NCBI RefSeq assembly: GCF_964355755.1
Contig: NC_092675.1
Span: 17,747,312-17,811,311, forward strand
DNA: 64,000 nt
DNA from: Antedon mediterranea
Taxonomy: Eukaryota > Echinodermata > Crinoidea > Comatulida > Antedonidae
Reading direction: 5' to 3'
The number at the start of each line of letters is the position of its first letter. Within the stretch, counting starts at the first letter, position 1. The notes beneath the pieces are model-generated. The model was not told the DNA's origin and ran no database searches. It saw nothing but the letters and a program-made list of their open reading frames with translations. The position numbers were made by a program, and so were the translations under genes. Positions 13,301 through 28,300 of this stretch are shown here, in pieces.

Positions 13301-16300
13301 AGGGATTAACGGTGGGAAGGGGAAATATAATTTATATATCCGAGATTTTAAAATTAATCACACTTCACTTGGTTTTCCATGTGTTATTATTTAAATTTGA
13401 TGACATTAAATTTTGCAATAAATGATCTGAATTTAAACTTTCCTCAGGCATTTTCTTGTTGTAGAGTCCAGTCCGTTCTCACATGCTAATCTCTATTATA
13501 ATTTCAACTCTCCTTCTTGTGATGGCAATAACAACTCTTATTTTCATAGCATACTTATAATATTGAATTAAACGATATGCAGTCAACTCTCTTGATGCCA
13601 GACTCTCTGTCCCAAAATCATTTTTACCATTAGAAACGCATTCAAATACCAGACTTTCACGAAAACCAGACATATTAGGCCAGCCCAGGTGTCCGGTATT
13701 GGTAGAGTTGAATCTACAAACAACCGCGGGATTACTTCAAAATTAGATAATTTATTATAATCAAATAATAATTTAATGACAGTATGTCATCTTACCAAGT
13801 ATATCTTGTTTACTGGGATGCACAATCTGCAATCCCTTCAGATGGTCTCCTATACCAGATAATCTCAATGGATTCAGTCCAGTATCAATGTCCAAACGAA
13901 TAATCTGACCATGAACTTCATCAGTGAACCACACATGGTCACCAAATTGTGCAACAGACCATGGCTTGTATACACCACTTGATGCAATGATGCTACGTCC
14001 CGTCCCATCTAAGTTTGCCATCTCAACTGTCTCACGTCCTAAATGTTATAAAACATTTTAAAAAATACAAAATTGAATGTCACTGTTTTTTTTTTCAAGC
14101 ATAAAGTAGAATTCTCATAAAATGAGTTTATGCCTGCAATTAGGTCTTGTTTGCGGATAAACAGCATCTTCAAAAGCTCGACGAAATCTAGACAGACAGC
14201 CATTAACAATTGTTTGGGAATGAGTAACAATGGAGTTTACCAGAAACGCTGAAACTTCAAGTTTCCTAAACGCACCCTAAAGCCTGGTTTCCATAAAATC
14301 GCTACACGACAGAGCGTAGCGATTCTATGGAAACGGTAGAATTTATCGGGGATCTAGTACGCGAGCGCTAAATATTCTTTGGTAAGCGTATACGATTCAT
14401 CGCCGACACAATCGGCAAAGTTGAACATGGTTGAACTTTGCCGATTTGACTGCGATGAATCGGGGAGCCTTCCCGATTGCGTCGGCGACATCTGCGCGTG
14501 TAGCGATTTTAATGGAAACGCTGTAGCAATTTTAATGGAAACCAGGCTTTAGGAGCACTCTCTAGCTTAATGCAGCACCTATTTTAAACTGTACCTGAAT
14601 CAACCCACACTAGTTTCTGACGTTGAAAATCGATGGTAAGGCTAGAAGGCCAAACTAACGTATCACCAACTACAGTCACCCTGTCATGATCAAAGAGCTG
14701 AGCCACTTCTATCTTAGGTCTCGTTCCCCAATCTGTCCAGTACACAAGGCTTCAAACAGAACAATAAGATATATAGTTAATTCCAAAAGACTTCAAACAG
14801 AACAATAAGATATATAGTTAATTCCAAAAGACTTCAAACAGAACAATAAGATATATAGTTAATTCCAAAAGGCTTCAAACAGAACAATAAGATATATAGT
14901 TAATTCCACAAGACTTCAAACAGAACAATAAGATATATAGTTAATTCCAAAAGACTTCAAACAGAACAATAAGATATATAGTTAATTCCAAAAGGCTTCA
15001 AACAGAACAATAAGATATATAGTTAATTCCAAAAGACTTCAAACAGAACATAGTTAATTCCAAAAGATTTGTTATCTAGATTGTTGTTCTTATATATTTC
15101 CATTATAAATTTCTAAGATTTTATTTTTTGGGGAAAAATGAAGAACAAATAAAATTTAAAAATCATATTCATTATGTTTATTACATATTGAATTTTTTTT
15201 AAATATTGTAGTTATCAATAAAAATATAATTTTCATTATCAATATCAGTATTTAATCAAATTTCTTGTCTACACAATTGACAGCATCATAATTGTTAAGC
15301 TAGTAGTATATTTGACAGGTAGGGGCCTAAGGAAATGTATATTAATATTTAAATATGATTTGAATGATTAGATTAACTAACATATTATATATCTAATCAG
15401 AGAAGAATAATGTAGGATCTTGTGACAAAATAAGGTCACTCAGTAAGCGAGGAAGCCGTTCTGAGATGAAATTCAAAATTACCATCAAGGTCAAAGGGTA
15501 AAGCATTGAATCATAATGATGTAACAACATTTGTCATGATTGTGCTGTCACTTTGTCAGCAATATTCTCAAAGAAAAACATAAACTTTTCTAAAGTTCTG
15601 ACTACATTATCAAACTTGTTTGACAAAAAAAAAGGTGTGATGTGCCCAAATATGGTAGTGATATGACATCATTTCCATGTATGCATATACATCACATTTT
15701 TTTGTCACATAAAATTTGATAGTGTAGAGCTTTAGGGAAGAATATGTCCACTTTGAAACTATGATCTTGAACACCTTTTACAATTACATTTCATGTCCAA
15801 CATGTTTGACGGCAGATGCCAATCGTGATCCCACAGGCACTACAGATGATCCTATGGGAACTGCAGATGATCCCATGGGCTGTGGGACAGTTACCTTAGG
15901 GAAGTTAGTGTTAGACACAGTTATTCATTTATAATTAAGTTAATTAATGAGGCTGCAAGTTTACAGGAGTTGTCAAATGAATAATATTTTTTACAGTATT
16001 GGTAGTAAATCACTGTCAATATGTTTATGCAAATAGTTTTTCTGTTATTGCCAATAAAGTTTAAAGTTGAATGGTAGGTAGTATGGTTAAGAAGCAATAG
16101 CAGAGTTCAAGCATTGATTAGTCACACTATTCCACTCTCATGTTTACATCTTTACACATTTAATTACAGTATTTGTAATCATGAGTTGGTTTAAAGTTCT
16201 TGTTTCTGCTTTTCCAAAATATATGAAATATAAAATTAATAAGTAGAGTTACTTTGATAAAACCTTGTCATGAGAAGATTACAGTCGAGTAGTGCCCCTG

Positions 16301-19300
16301 TGGGTAGGGTTAATATTTAATTTATTCAATAGGAATGCTGACCTTTTTGATTATTCTATTTAAATAGAAAACAAAGACAAATAATATGAAATTATGATTT
16401 AAACATCCTAAAAATGTCAGAAAGATGCCTTTGAGTAGGAAGCTCCCTGATTCAGAGAAAAATCATACCTCAGATACTGTTTGTAAAACTAATTCTGTAA
16501 TGATTTTTAATCAAATAATTTTAAAAAACAAATCATGGAGTCAGATCCAGGACAACAGAGAAAAATCATACCTCAGATACTGTAGTAACGCTGTAACTCT
16601 ATGATTATTAAGATAACAGAGCACCAACATAAAGTATGTTTATTGAGAATGAATGCAATGATAAATACAAAATTAACATAATTGTTATAAGGAGATATTG
16701 AATGTCATCTTCTATATAGGATTAATAATTATTAAAATTTTGAATAATTTATGATCGTTATTTAAATTGAAACTGTAAGATAAATTATTTGATGGTAAAT
16801 ATAAAGGTAGTTCCAAACAGGTACATTTCTAGGCGCTAATAATACATGTCAGTTCTACAGACTAATTTTGAAGTATTACTGTTGGGAATAAGAAGTTAGG
16901 CTAAGGGGCACATTCTGAACTTCTAACCCCATTTGTGACCACTGAATCACTTTTACTAACAACTCATTTAATGTCTCAAGAATCATGATGTAATTTGTGA
17001 TGTAACTATTCTGGGTATGAGAAAGTTTAGACGGATATGATTTTGTAACACACTAAGGTCAGGTAAAACATGAAATGTATGAAAATGTTTAGAAATTTGC
17101 CTGTCTGATTCATTTGACCCAGTAGCCTATTTTTCACAAATTATTTTGGGGGCTAAAAATTATGAACCAATAAAAACCAGTATATTTTAATATCTAAGGT
17201 AAACATTTTCTGTCCCATCAGAGTTTAATTTTAAAACATTAAACATTCATTTAGAAAAAACTGAAAACATGACAGAAACACATTGACCTAAAATCCTAAA
17301 TAAAATAATTAAATTTGGTTTCTTGAGAAAAACAGTAAAAATAACAGCAACAGAAAATTTTAAAAATGTGTACTATTCAGATTTACTATTAGATTTTTTT
17401 ATTTTTTATTTTATTAATCATCTTTAGAGAGGATCAAACCTTACAGGAAAATGTAATTGATATTAAGGGATCCTCTGTCAATTGAAATTAAATACATATG
17501 AAACAATTAAAAAACATGACAAAACAAAATATAAAAGACTGCCAAATTTTATACAATATTTATTAGTTTAGGTAGGAGCAGAGACCACCGACTTTACGAT
17601 CACGAAAATGTATTAATCAAACTAATATCAATAAAAACATAATTAGCATAAAGTGAAATAGCTAATTGAATTTTTAATTGACCATGTAACACTAAACTAT
17701 TGACTTTTGAATGGCTTGTTATGTTGTACACTTTGATTATCAGCATGCATCCAATTAGGATATGAGGGGAGTGACATCAAACCCTTTTCCTTGAGCTATC
17801 TATTATGAATGCTACAATCATTGTTCCCCCTTTTACTCAGGAGTCTATCAGGATGTGCTCTTAGAATTTATCAAGGTTAATTATGATTTGATTAAACTAA
17901 GGGTTTTAGATTATTTGATTTGTGATCTAGTTGTCAAAATGATATAACATATTGATGAGAAAGTACTATTAATCTATGACAACCTTTTAAGTTATTGTTC
18001 GGTTAAAGCAGAAGAAAAATACTAATAATATTTAAATAATAGTATGACTAATTTATAAAACGATGCTATCAAATAAAATAATAAGAAATATAAATTTTAA
18101 AATGAAGAGCTATAAATAGAAAATGAGTTTGTAAACAAGGTTACAGGATTGCATGACATGACACCAAATACAACAATTTAACACAGCTCAACAAAAGGTT
18201 ATGTACCTATAGCTCCCTACTCCGCAACTATGTTAAATTTTGAAATTATGATTGTTTTACATTTTTTATTAATAATTTGCATTAACACCTGCTTTATTCT
18301 AATTTTAAAAGTGTAAAATCCAATTATTTTTTTTTATTCCAAAGCTTATTTAAAAAAATTAAATAAAAGCATATATTTAATGGGCTATACAGTTAATTGG
18401 ACATACTGATTACAAGATAAGTTAAAATGTGCAGCCGTAGCTTTTTATCTATTTCTGTTTTTCTTTTATTTTTTACTTTTTTAAAAAGGGATGATAAAGT
18501 ATGTATATAATACAGTTCCACAAACAACTTCAAAACAACCTACTACTTCTAATTCCTAATATGTTTACCAACCATAAAAACAGTACCATACAAAACATTA
18601 AAATTATAAAAAGTAAGGAAAATAATAGAGGGCAGCAGACTAATTTGAGGCCTGGATATTTCTGAGTTTATTAATTTTGAAAATAAGTAGAACAGCAATA
18701 GACTTACTTAAGTGCTGGATGAATAGCAATACCTCTTGGTTTCACAATCCCATTACCAGCTATCACATTCATTCTGTCACCTGACAAAGAACTGCAAGCT
18801 ACCCACACTTTCCTATATAAACACAATAACAATTGAATTTAAAGCTCAGGCATGAATTTTAGACATAATATCTGGTTAATTGTAATAAATCAAATATTTG
18901 TAATAGAAATCAAGACGAAAAAACATGAATTTCCCTTTAAAATGGTCAAATACAAAATGTGGCAAAATTCTGCTATAAAACTAGGAAGACTTTTTTTCAG
19001 TAGTTAGGTAGTTTAACCTAATTATAATAACAGGTCTGGTGACTCCCGAGAAGGTGAAAAAAGATGGTGGATGGATAATTTTTGTTATAGCATAAAAAAA
19101 AAACTCTAAAGTTGAATGAAAATACTAGAAACGTAAAATTCAAGTTATATTACCTATATTTAATCATCTCTGATAACATTTTTTACCACACCGTTTAATT
19201 TTCTTAGTTTTTAAAAAATGCCTCTCTATTTACAACATTTGTGTACAAAAGAATAGAGATTTTTCTGTGTAATTTGAACTATGCCCCCACTGATAAGAAA

Positions 19301-22300
19301 GTGCTTATTTCAAGAAGCCCATGTAACACAAATAAAATCCCAAAAATTATGAAAGACAGGGGAAGCTATAGATCAATAATTATTGGAATGTATGATCAAT
19401 TGAAATTGTTTGCCCGCACCTGGCCTTTAAATTTCACAGTCAATCACACAATAAAACCAATCTGAATTAAAATAAGAAACAATATTCCTGCCAGTGGTTT
19501 TGATTCTTTTCATCACATATTTTTTTTAGTTGAATACACACATGATTACTAACACTTTCTGTCTTTAGCTGTCTTAACACAGATTATGAAAGTGAATTCA
19601 TTTTATCCCGGAAAAGGCCGGTGGACAATCTTCATGTTAAATAAAATCCACATGAAAATAAAAAAACAAGTGAAGCAAGCACTTGCATTTAAGACAGCCA
19701 TTTGGATATCTTAGTTATAAAGTAATAAAACTGCAATCTACCCAGAATCTGTCCAACACAATTTGCGATGCATCCAATCAATGGCCAGTCCTTCTACAAC
19801 TTCAATGTCTCTCTCTACAATAACCTGACGATCTGTACCATCAAGTTTTACTCTCTCTATTCTTTTCATTGATGTATCAGCAAAGAATATCGTATCATCT
19901 CCCGGATTGTAGTCTAATGATAAGACATTGATATTGCTGTCGTTGATGATAGTTTTAAAATTGCGACCGTTGAAGTCAACACGGTGAATACTATTGGTGT
20001 TAGAGTAGATGATGTACGGACTGGTCACTGTAGAGCTTGAAAATTCTGTATCACAACTCAAGTTTAATGTACAATTGTATCCAGCTGTAAAAATATTGTT
20101 ATGGTTGATAAAAATTAAAGGTTACCTCTACCATATCTAAAAAGAAATCATGATGGTGGTTTGTTGGGTTACTCTAGCTTTTGGGGCAGGATTCCTGGAA
20201 TGTACCATTGCCTGATAGATGTGTTCAATGAATTGTTATGTATTAGAATTGTAGTGCTCTTCTTGGAGAAACACAGGCCACTGTTGGTCTATCCAGGTAA
20301 GCTAGGCATGAAATAGACGTGAAAATTATTGAAGATGAATTTTTTATACAATAACAACAAACCTAGAGGGTCTGAGAATGGTTGCTGAAGACGATGCATG
20401 ACTTGCAAACAGACTGGATTGACCGTTATTTCAGTTACACTGAGATAAACATGGACACGTTGACCCGTGTACTTATCAGCACGTTGAATATGAGATGTAT
20501 CGTGTTCTGTCCAAAATATCTGATCTGCAACAACTGCCAGGGAAATTGGCTCATTACTGTGAAAACATATAGTTTAATTTAAAGTATGAAAAAAAAGAAA
20601 CATGAAAAATGAAGATCAGTAAAATCATAATTTGAATAGGCCATTTTGCAATTTAAAAAAACTTATTCATTCATTCATAAACATTTATATCTATTAATGG
20701 TGCATAGAAAATAACAATAACAAATTAAATAAAGAAGAAATATACCATTAATTCACTTTCAATGTGACATAAAAATGGAATATTCAACAAAACAATTTTT
20801 TTCAGAGGGACAAAATATTTTTAAAAGTTAAAAAAAATATGAAATAATCACACATACTTTAAGCCATTTGCAACAGTTCGTCGACTTGAACCATCTAAAT
20901 TTGCTGATTCAATCTTCCGTGTTGTGTTGTCCATCCAGTACAATGTCTTATCCACTACATCAATAGCCATGCTAACTGGACGTAGGAGGTCACCCTCAAC
21001 TATGACCCTTGGGTTCGATCCATCAAGTGTAGCTGACTGGATACGTGGTTTATCACCCCATTCAATCCAATAGATGCTCCTAAAAATAATCATAAACTAA
21101 GAATAATAAAAGCAGAAGTGGTCATAACTTTTTATTCATATCTATAAAATGATTATGGAAATTACTATTCAGCAAAATGAAGATTGGCAGGCAAGAAGGG
21201 AACAAAACAAATGACAAAATGACAAGAACCGCTACAAAAAACATACAAAGATGTAGATGGAGAGTTGATGACCTCACAACATGTACACAGGAATTACAAG
21301 GACAGTAAAGAACAGCCAAGAACAGAAATGATTCTGAGTTCTAAAAGAAAGGATGAGGAAATCATGAAAGAATGGTGTCAGATATATTATAACATGCAGA
21401 TATTATGTATGGTGCCCTCTACAGTTGACAAACCTTAGGTGTCACTAATTCAACCTAGAGGCCATTAAAGGAACATCAGAGTAAGAATTAGGAAGGTCAA
21501 AGAGTAAGTTGTTATGTGAAGTAGTAGGTTATATAAACAAAGTTAATTCTTAGTGGAAATTGAAAATATCATTGGAAATGACAATGATGACAAGTGTATA
21601 ACATTGTAAAGCTTGTTTTAACAAGAGTTTATAAATGCCATCAGGTTGTCCTTAACCTAAATGACTTTTTGTTGTTGAGTATCATGGCTGGTGTGCCAAC
21701 AAAATCTGTAAGTGTCTGTAAAGTAAGCAACTAGAACATGCTGCTGGCACCAAAGAACCATGACACCATCAAATTTAGTAAAATGTTCATGAAAACAAAA
21801 GCATATCAATTTAACTGTGTGCAAAAGCACCACAAATTGTCACAGAATCCTTTGTTTATTATATAAAGGTACAGTTTCAAAGGGCCGGAGTGTACCCTGC
21901 AAATTTGCTTGGTCAAATCCATTCTCCACAACCTGACTAAATTCAGACGGAGAGAAAAATATTAAATAACAAATGATTAATGAGTTATACGACTTCAACA
22001 TGAAGGGAAACTTATGAAATTATAAGTACTGTAACTTCACTTTTATTAATTACAGTATAGTTGATACACTTTTAAAAAAAGGTCCCATTAGTTTCCAATA
22101 TGTTATTAATTAATAAGATTCAATTAATTAGAAAGTAATAAATTGATTTATTTGAAGGTTAAATGTTGTCAACTAATTCAAAATCTTTAAACAGGTAATG
22201 GTAGCCACAAGTTAGTTTGTTCTGTAAACATTCTTATATCTTAAGGCCCTGTTTCTGCTGCCAATCCCAAATATATCGTATAAATATACCGTATATGAAA

Positions 22301-25300
22301 TTCGTGCACCGTTTCCGCTGCACATACTTCGTGGGTGGGCTGTAAAAAAGTTGGCTTTCATTACCCAAAATGCATTTTGTGAAACGGAAGTATGGATTGA
22401 CCTAGAGTCTCATGTAGTGAGTTTTATACCTGACCGGGCCGGGTCACATACGGTATATTTTGAGTGCAGCAGAAACGGGGTACGAAATATACGGTATATT
22501 TTGGAATATACCGTATAATATCCACATCCCGTTTCTGCTGCCAAAAAATATACGGTATATAAAATATACCATATACGGTATATTTTTGGCAGCAGAAACG
22601 GGGCCTAAGAAACCAAGTATATTTATTTAGTTTTTTAAATTTTTTGCTTTTATTGTAAGTCAACAGAAATCATAAAAAAAACCAAAACAAAGAATTAGAA
22701 AGAATTTTAATATACCAATAATTGATTGAGGGTAAATACAAGTACCAAAGATATAGTACAATATTAATATGACTGACATTTCTATAGACAATCAAAGGAA
22801 AAAAATTAATAGATCACATCATGGACATGGTTGACAAACAAAAAGCAAAAGTTAACCTATATGATTAGGCATAATAGCACACTATCAGTCATCTACCAGT
22901 ACCAGTACATTGTATAACATTGTTATGATTTTGAGGGTCTCTGTAGTAATGAAATACAACATTCTTTTTTACTTATCAATAGAGAAACTGACTTTTTTTA
23001 AACTACGAGAAACAATACGGCACCAATACAATCATAATATTGACTTATTTTGGGTTTTACAATTTTTGAATGGTGCAGTATAGGTGTGCAAGCCCAAGGG
23101 AATGTTTAAGATGAAGACAAATAGGTTTTTAACAGGTCATGCAAAGGTTAAAAGGAGTTTAATTTTGTGGATAAGGAGTGGAAAATTTGGAGGTATAATC
23201 ATACCTCCATGCTCTGATAATTTACCTTAGGTCCTACCCAAATCATTGTTAAAGAATCGATGATTATTTCTAGATGTCCAGAAACGTAAAAGGTTATTCC
23301 TAATTTTATACTAATTACATATAATTATGACAGACACATGTCAGCCTAAAGATTATATTTACAAAGAATGTTGTTCTACTGTGGATATACTACAGTCAAC
23401 TCATTAAATAATAAAGATTCCTAAATGCTTGGGGCAAGGAGAAATGACATCACTGGAAAATGTGATAATTGCAGTACCAGTATACAGTAGAACAAGTCAA
23501 TTGTTAGTAGCCTAAATCAGGGATGTATAAAAATATACCTCTCTGCCTAAATCATAGATGCCTAAATCATTGTATTTTGTAAAATTCAATTTGTACACTA
23601 TTGTACCAAATACATTTAAAAAGATGATCTTTAGATTATTTCATTTCAATATTTTTTTTAAAGGTAAACATTTATATATATAGTTTTTGTGTTTTGGTTT
23701 AGCATCAAAATTGTGTATTTTCTTTTTCTTTTATACTTTTAAAGTATTGTTTAACTTACTTTTCAACTACGTAAAGTATAGTAATCTATATCATATTTTC
23801 TTGTATACACTTAATTTAAAACGATACTGATCTTTTTTAATAACAAAAATGTTAGTTTCATACTCCATCATTCAAAATTTAAAGCTTGACAGAAAAACCT
23901 ATTTCAGTCTTAAGCTCTGTCTACAATGAAAAGACAATGAATTAACAGCACTGTTTTCTGAATGTACCTTTAGTATGTTCTTACACGACATAGCTTAAAA
24001 ATACTAAACCGAAAACACAGATTTACAAAAAAAATTGGGGAAAGGGGAGAAAAGTTCACTGAAAGTTTGAATTTACAGTGAAACTGTCATTTGAATTTGA
24101 AGATCGATTGCAGAAAAAATAAATCATCTTATGAATAAATGTACTTGGCTTATGAAATAAATAATAATTTAATGTTTATCAAGTATTACTTCCACAAACT
24201 CTTGTTGAAGTCAACAAGTTCTAAATTGTTTTGACACTGATGGATGGGAACGAAAACACAAGGGTGTAACAATAGAAACAGCAATGTAACGCAAGACTTG
24301 CTAAACCTAATTGTGTTGACTGTAGTTACATAAAATAGCAATACACACTACCTTGATTTATGTTGACTGTAAAGACACTAACAGAAACTTTATTCACTTG
24401 ATACCAAGTAGTCATGCATTATGAATAGGATGACCTCAAACGCAAGTCAAGCTTGCACTACACTGAGTACAGAAACCTATTGTATATATTGGTATATTCT
24501 TCGGCTGCCTGTCTGTCACATTTTAAGGGTTTATGCCACCCAGCAATAAAGGCATTGTCAACTTTAGTATATTTCTTATCCATTTAATATCACAAATTTC
24601 TATATTCCTTATTATACCGGAGGACGACGATCAAAGTATATTGATCGAGACATTGAGAAACTCAACGGTTCTTTTCGGAACTAGTGTATATATGTGGTGT
24701 ACCGCAAACACTATATCAACTTAATAATATTAATGCATTAATTATATGAAATAAAATGAATACAGTCAACTCTCCCAATATCGGACTCTCTGAAAACCAG
24801 AAACTCTCCCAATACCAGACTTTTTTTGAGGACCAAAAGGTCCCAAATTTATATTTACCATTAAAAACACATTCCGAATACCAAACTTTCCGGAAAACCA
24901 GACTTATTTGGCCGGCCTAAAGGTGTCCGGTATTGGGAGAGTTGACTGTATTAAATACTACAGCTTGGTTCTCATTTGGATACAACGTAATGGCGTAGAC
25001 TCAACATAAGTGAGTTAACCAATCAGCTTACAGTGGGCTCACGTCCTGGTCTTGAGAACCAAGCTTTAGAAATTGTTATTACATATAGGGTGATGAAAAA
25101 CACTTTTCATGTGAGATTTGAAGCTGTTTTTACCATTTGATTGCGAAAGAAAGTGAACTATTTAAAAACGTCATGGAAGAATCCATTATCTCTTGGTGGC
25201 GACCACACAGTGAAGTATAAAAATGTCATGGAAGAATCCATTATCTCTTGGTGGCGACCACACAGTGAACTATTTAAAAATGTCATGGAAGAATCCATTA

Positions 25301-28300
25301 TCTCTTGGTGGCGACCACACAGTGAACTATTTAAAAATGTCATGGAAGAATCCATTATCTCTTGGTGTATATCATTTAATGAATGCAGTGAACGCTATCA
25401 AAATGTAGAAGAATTAATTACCTCTCGGTGTATCATTGAAGAAATTCCTTCTTATAATTTTATGTATGGTCTACCAGTATGTAAATAAACTCAAATTCAT
25501 CCAATCAGAACGATTATGCTGACACAAGCATAACAATACACGTTGGATCCCTGGCTCAGCTTGGTCCATTCAATTTAAATGAACAAATAATTGGAGAAAA
25601 AATTTAAAAACTCACCCTTTCAATGGTTCAACTACAATGTCCAATGGAGAGTAGGGACCAGTAGAAACCAATATCTGACTGTTGGTTCCATCCAAATCAA
25701 TTCTCTCAATAATACCTCTATCAAACACAGTCCAATACAACCATTTATTAATCCAGTCTATAGCTATGCTTCCAAGTTGACCTTTGGGTTTACATAAAAC
25801 CTATAAAAAAAGTTTAAAAAAAACAAAAAATAAAACTTTAATAACTGTATGTATTATATAACAACGTTATTGTTAGGAATACCGTAGGTATAGTAGACAG
25901 GGTCCAGCAAATGTCAGTCAATAAAGAAGAAATCATTGCAGATGTTCTGATGTGGCAACCAAAATATGGGCTTGCAAAACTAGGAAGACCAGCACTCACA
26001 TACATTGATGTACAAGAGACGGATACTGGTATGCAGAGAGATGAACTAGCTGTCACAATGGCAGATAGAAAAATTATGGAGGAATCTAGTCATATAAGTT
26101 ACAGTATGTCCGGACGAAGTAAGTAAGGTATATTGATTAAAGTAAATTAAATTTCAAAAAGAAATAAAAAAAACTTTTAAGGCCAGCAAAAAAATAAGCT
26201 CAACTGGGCAAAACATGTACTGTGTTACTAGGCCTAGTATCCAAAATAAACTAGTTTCCTGTAGCATACACAACTTATGCATTGCAAGTGATATAGTAGT
26301 AGCAATGCCAAAACAGAATTCTGGATTGGGTAGTAGAAATGTTTCAATAAATTATGATCAATAATCAGATTCTGTTGTTCAGATTGGATACCAGGGTCAG
26401 TTTCTTTGAAATTATGTTGCTACTGTAGGGTAACTTATTTTAGCGTAATACAATTTTTAATCGTAGTGCAAATGACAAAAGAGCAAAATAAAAAATATAG
26501 TAAGTAAGTAATATTCAAAACTCGTAAGAAAGAAATTGATTAAAATCTCCAAAGTAATCAGATCCATTAAACTTATTCAAGTTATCACAATTCGTTCAGT
26601 ATAATAAATAATAAGAAATCATATTTTAAAATGTTTTTCTCAACTGTATTTCCTAAGTTTAAGCGAGCGCACAGGTATCATTTGTTTTACCAAAATAGTA
26701 AGCTGACTGTCTTGAAAATGTCTAGGTGTTATCAATGCATCAGGTTAAGAGTAAGGGATTATATAACTATCTGATTGCTTAACTTTTAAGTAAGCCCCAC
26801 AGCCTTGGTTTATATCAAGGGATAACTTCCAGTATGCAACTGCCATTAAAAGTGCTTGAGGCTTGAATCTTGATAAAAGGAATGTCACAAAACTATCACC
26901 ATTATAAGCCATTATAAAATGATTTAATTTGTGGGGTACGGTTAAAAAACAAATTTCATTGAAGTCATTACAGTTTACAAAATCACCCTTCTTACAAACT
27001 ATTTATTTCATTTATATATTTTACACATGGGGGACACTACTATGAAAAAAAAATTATTTATTGATGTTTTTCAACATCATGAATGGATAAAATGCAGTAT
27101 TTACAGATGAGATGAGGTAGTCCAAACAACCCTAAATTAAGGCCGAAAATCTTTATCTGTTGCTACTTGATGCTGCAAAAGTACACTGTCAGACAAAAGT
27201 GTTTAATCAGCTTCTAAAGTACTCATCCGATTTTACTAAAACTGAAGAAGTTCAACAAGTGCCAAATACATTTGAATTCACCTTTGCTTTACTAAATCAA
27301 AAGACTGATCATCAAGTAAATAAATCGAAAAGCAATAGATACCTGATGTTCTTAGTAAGTAAAATGAGGAACATGGGATTCAAAAAGGCTGGTGACACTC
27401 AAGTGAATATGGAGATTGAATGTCAATCTCGGGTCATATTTAAATTGCATTCTCTCTACTGTCAATTGTTCCCATTGATTTATATACTTTGTATTGTTCA
27501 GCTCAGCTTAACTACTTATTTGTATAAATAGTTCAATTCTAGATATGTTTGTTAAATTTGTCAAGTGTTTAATTGTAAAAGCAAGACAGACAATAACGTT
27601 TTAATAGCCTAATATTTATGACTTGAACCGACAGGTGTCTCAAGTACCTAAAAGTATGCAAACCAAATATACGGGAAATAGAGAATTATTTATACTTAAT
27701 ATCAAGCCATATATCGGAATATTGGTTAAATTATAATAGAACTAAGGCCATGGTAGGAATTAACACCTGTGTGGTATGAGTAACAAAAACAAACTGTTTA
27801 CCTAGCTGCACCAGTCATCGAAAATCATTTTTTTTATCAGCCCCTTACTATCGATACAATTGGCCTGATTTTGTTTATTCTTTTTCTTTTCCAAAACCAA
27901 TGTTTTACTGTAAGAGCTTATGTCATGCTGTTTAATGACATTATACGTTTACTGCATGTCCAGTAAATATGGAATATTGGTTTGAATGTTGCCTACCCAG
28001 GGGTAGTAGTACTAGGGGTAGTTGTACTACACGGTAATTGTCCTAGGGAGTAGTTTTCCTAGGGAGTAGTTGTTCTAGCGGGTAGTTGTCCTAGCAGGGT
28101 AATTGTCTAGGTGGTAATTGTCCGGGTGGTAGTTGTCCTAGGCCCGTGGATACAGCACTGAGAATTGGGTATCGTGTGTGTGATATTATGGTTAACCACT
28201 AGTTTCTCCATGTCAATCTTTTTTGCCCCATTCAATTCTGCTCTTTTGCTCAAACGTAGTTTTTAGGTGAGTTGCGTTGCTTTCAGTTCCCTCTCAAAAA

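Noticed and set aside
25141-25488. 115-codon plus-strand frame with repeated [18 protein letters not shown].
   Set aside because: Derived from a 57-base tandem repeat; no start context, splice or homology support.
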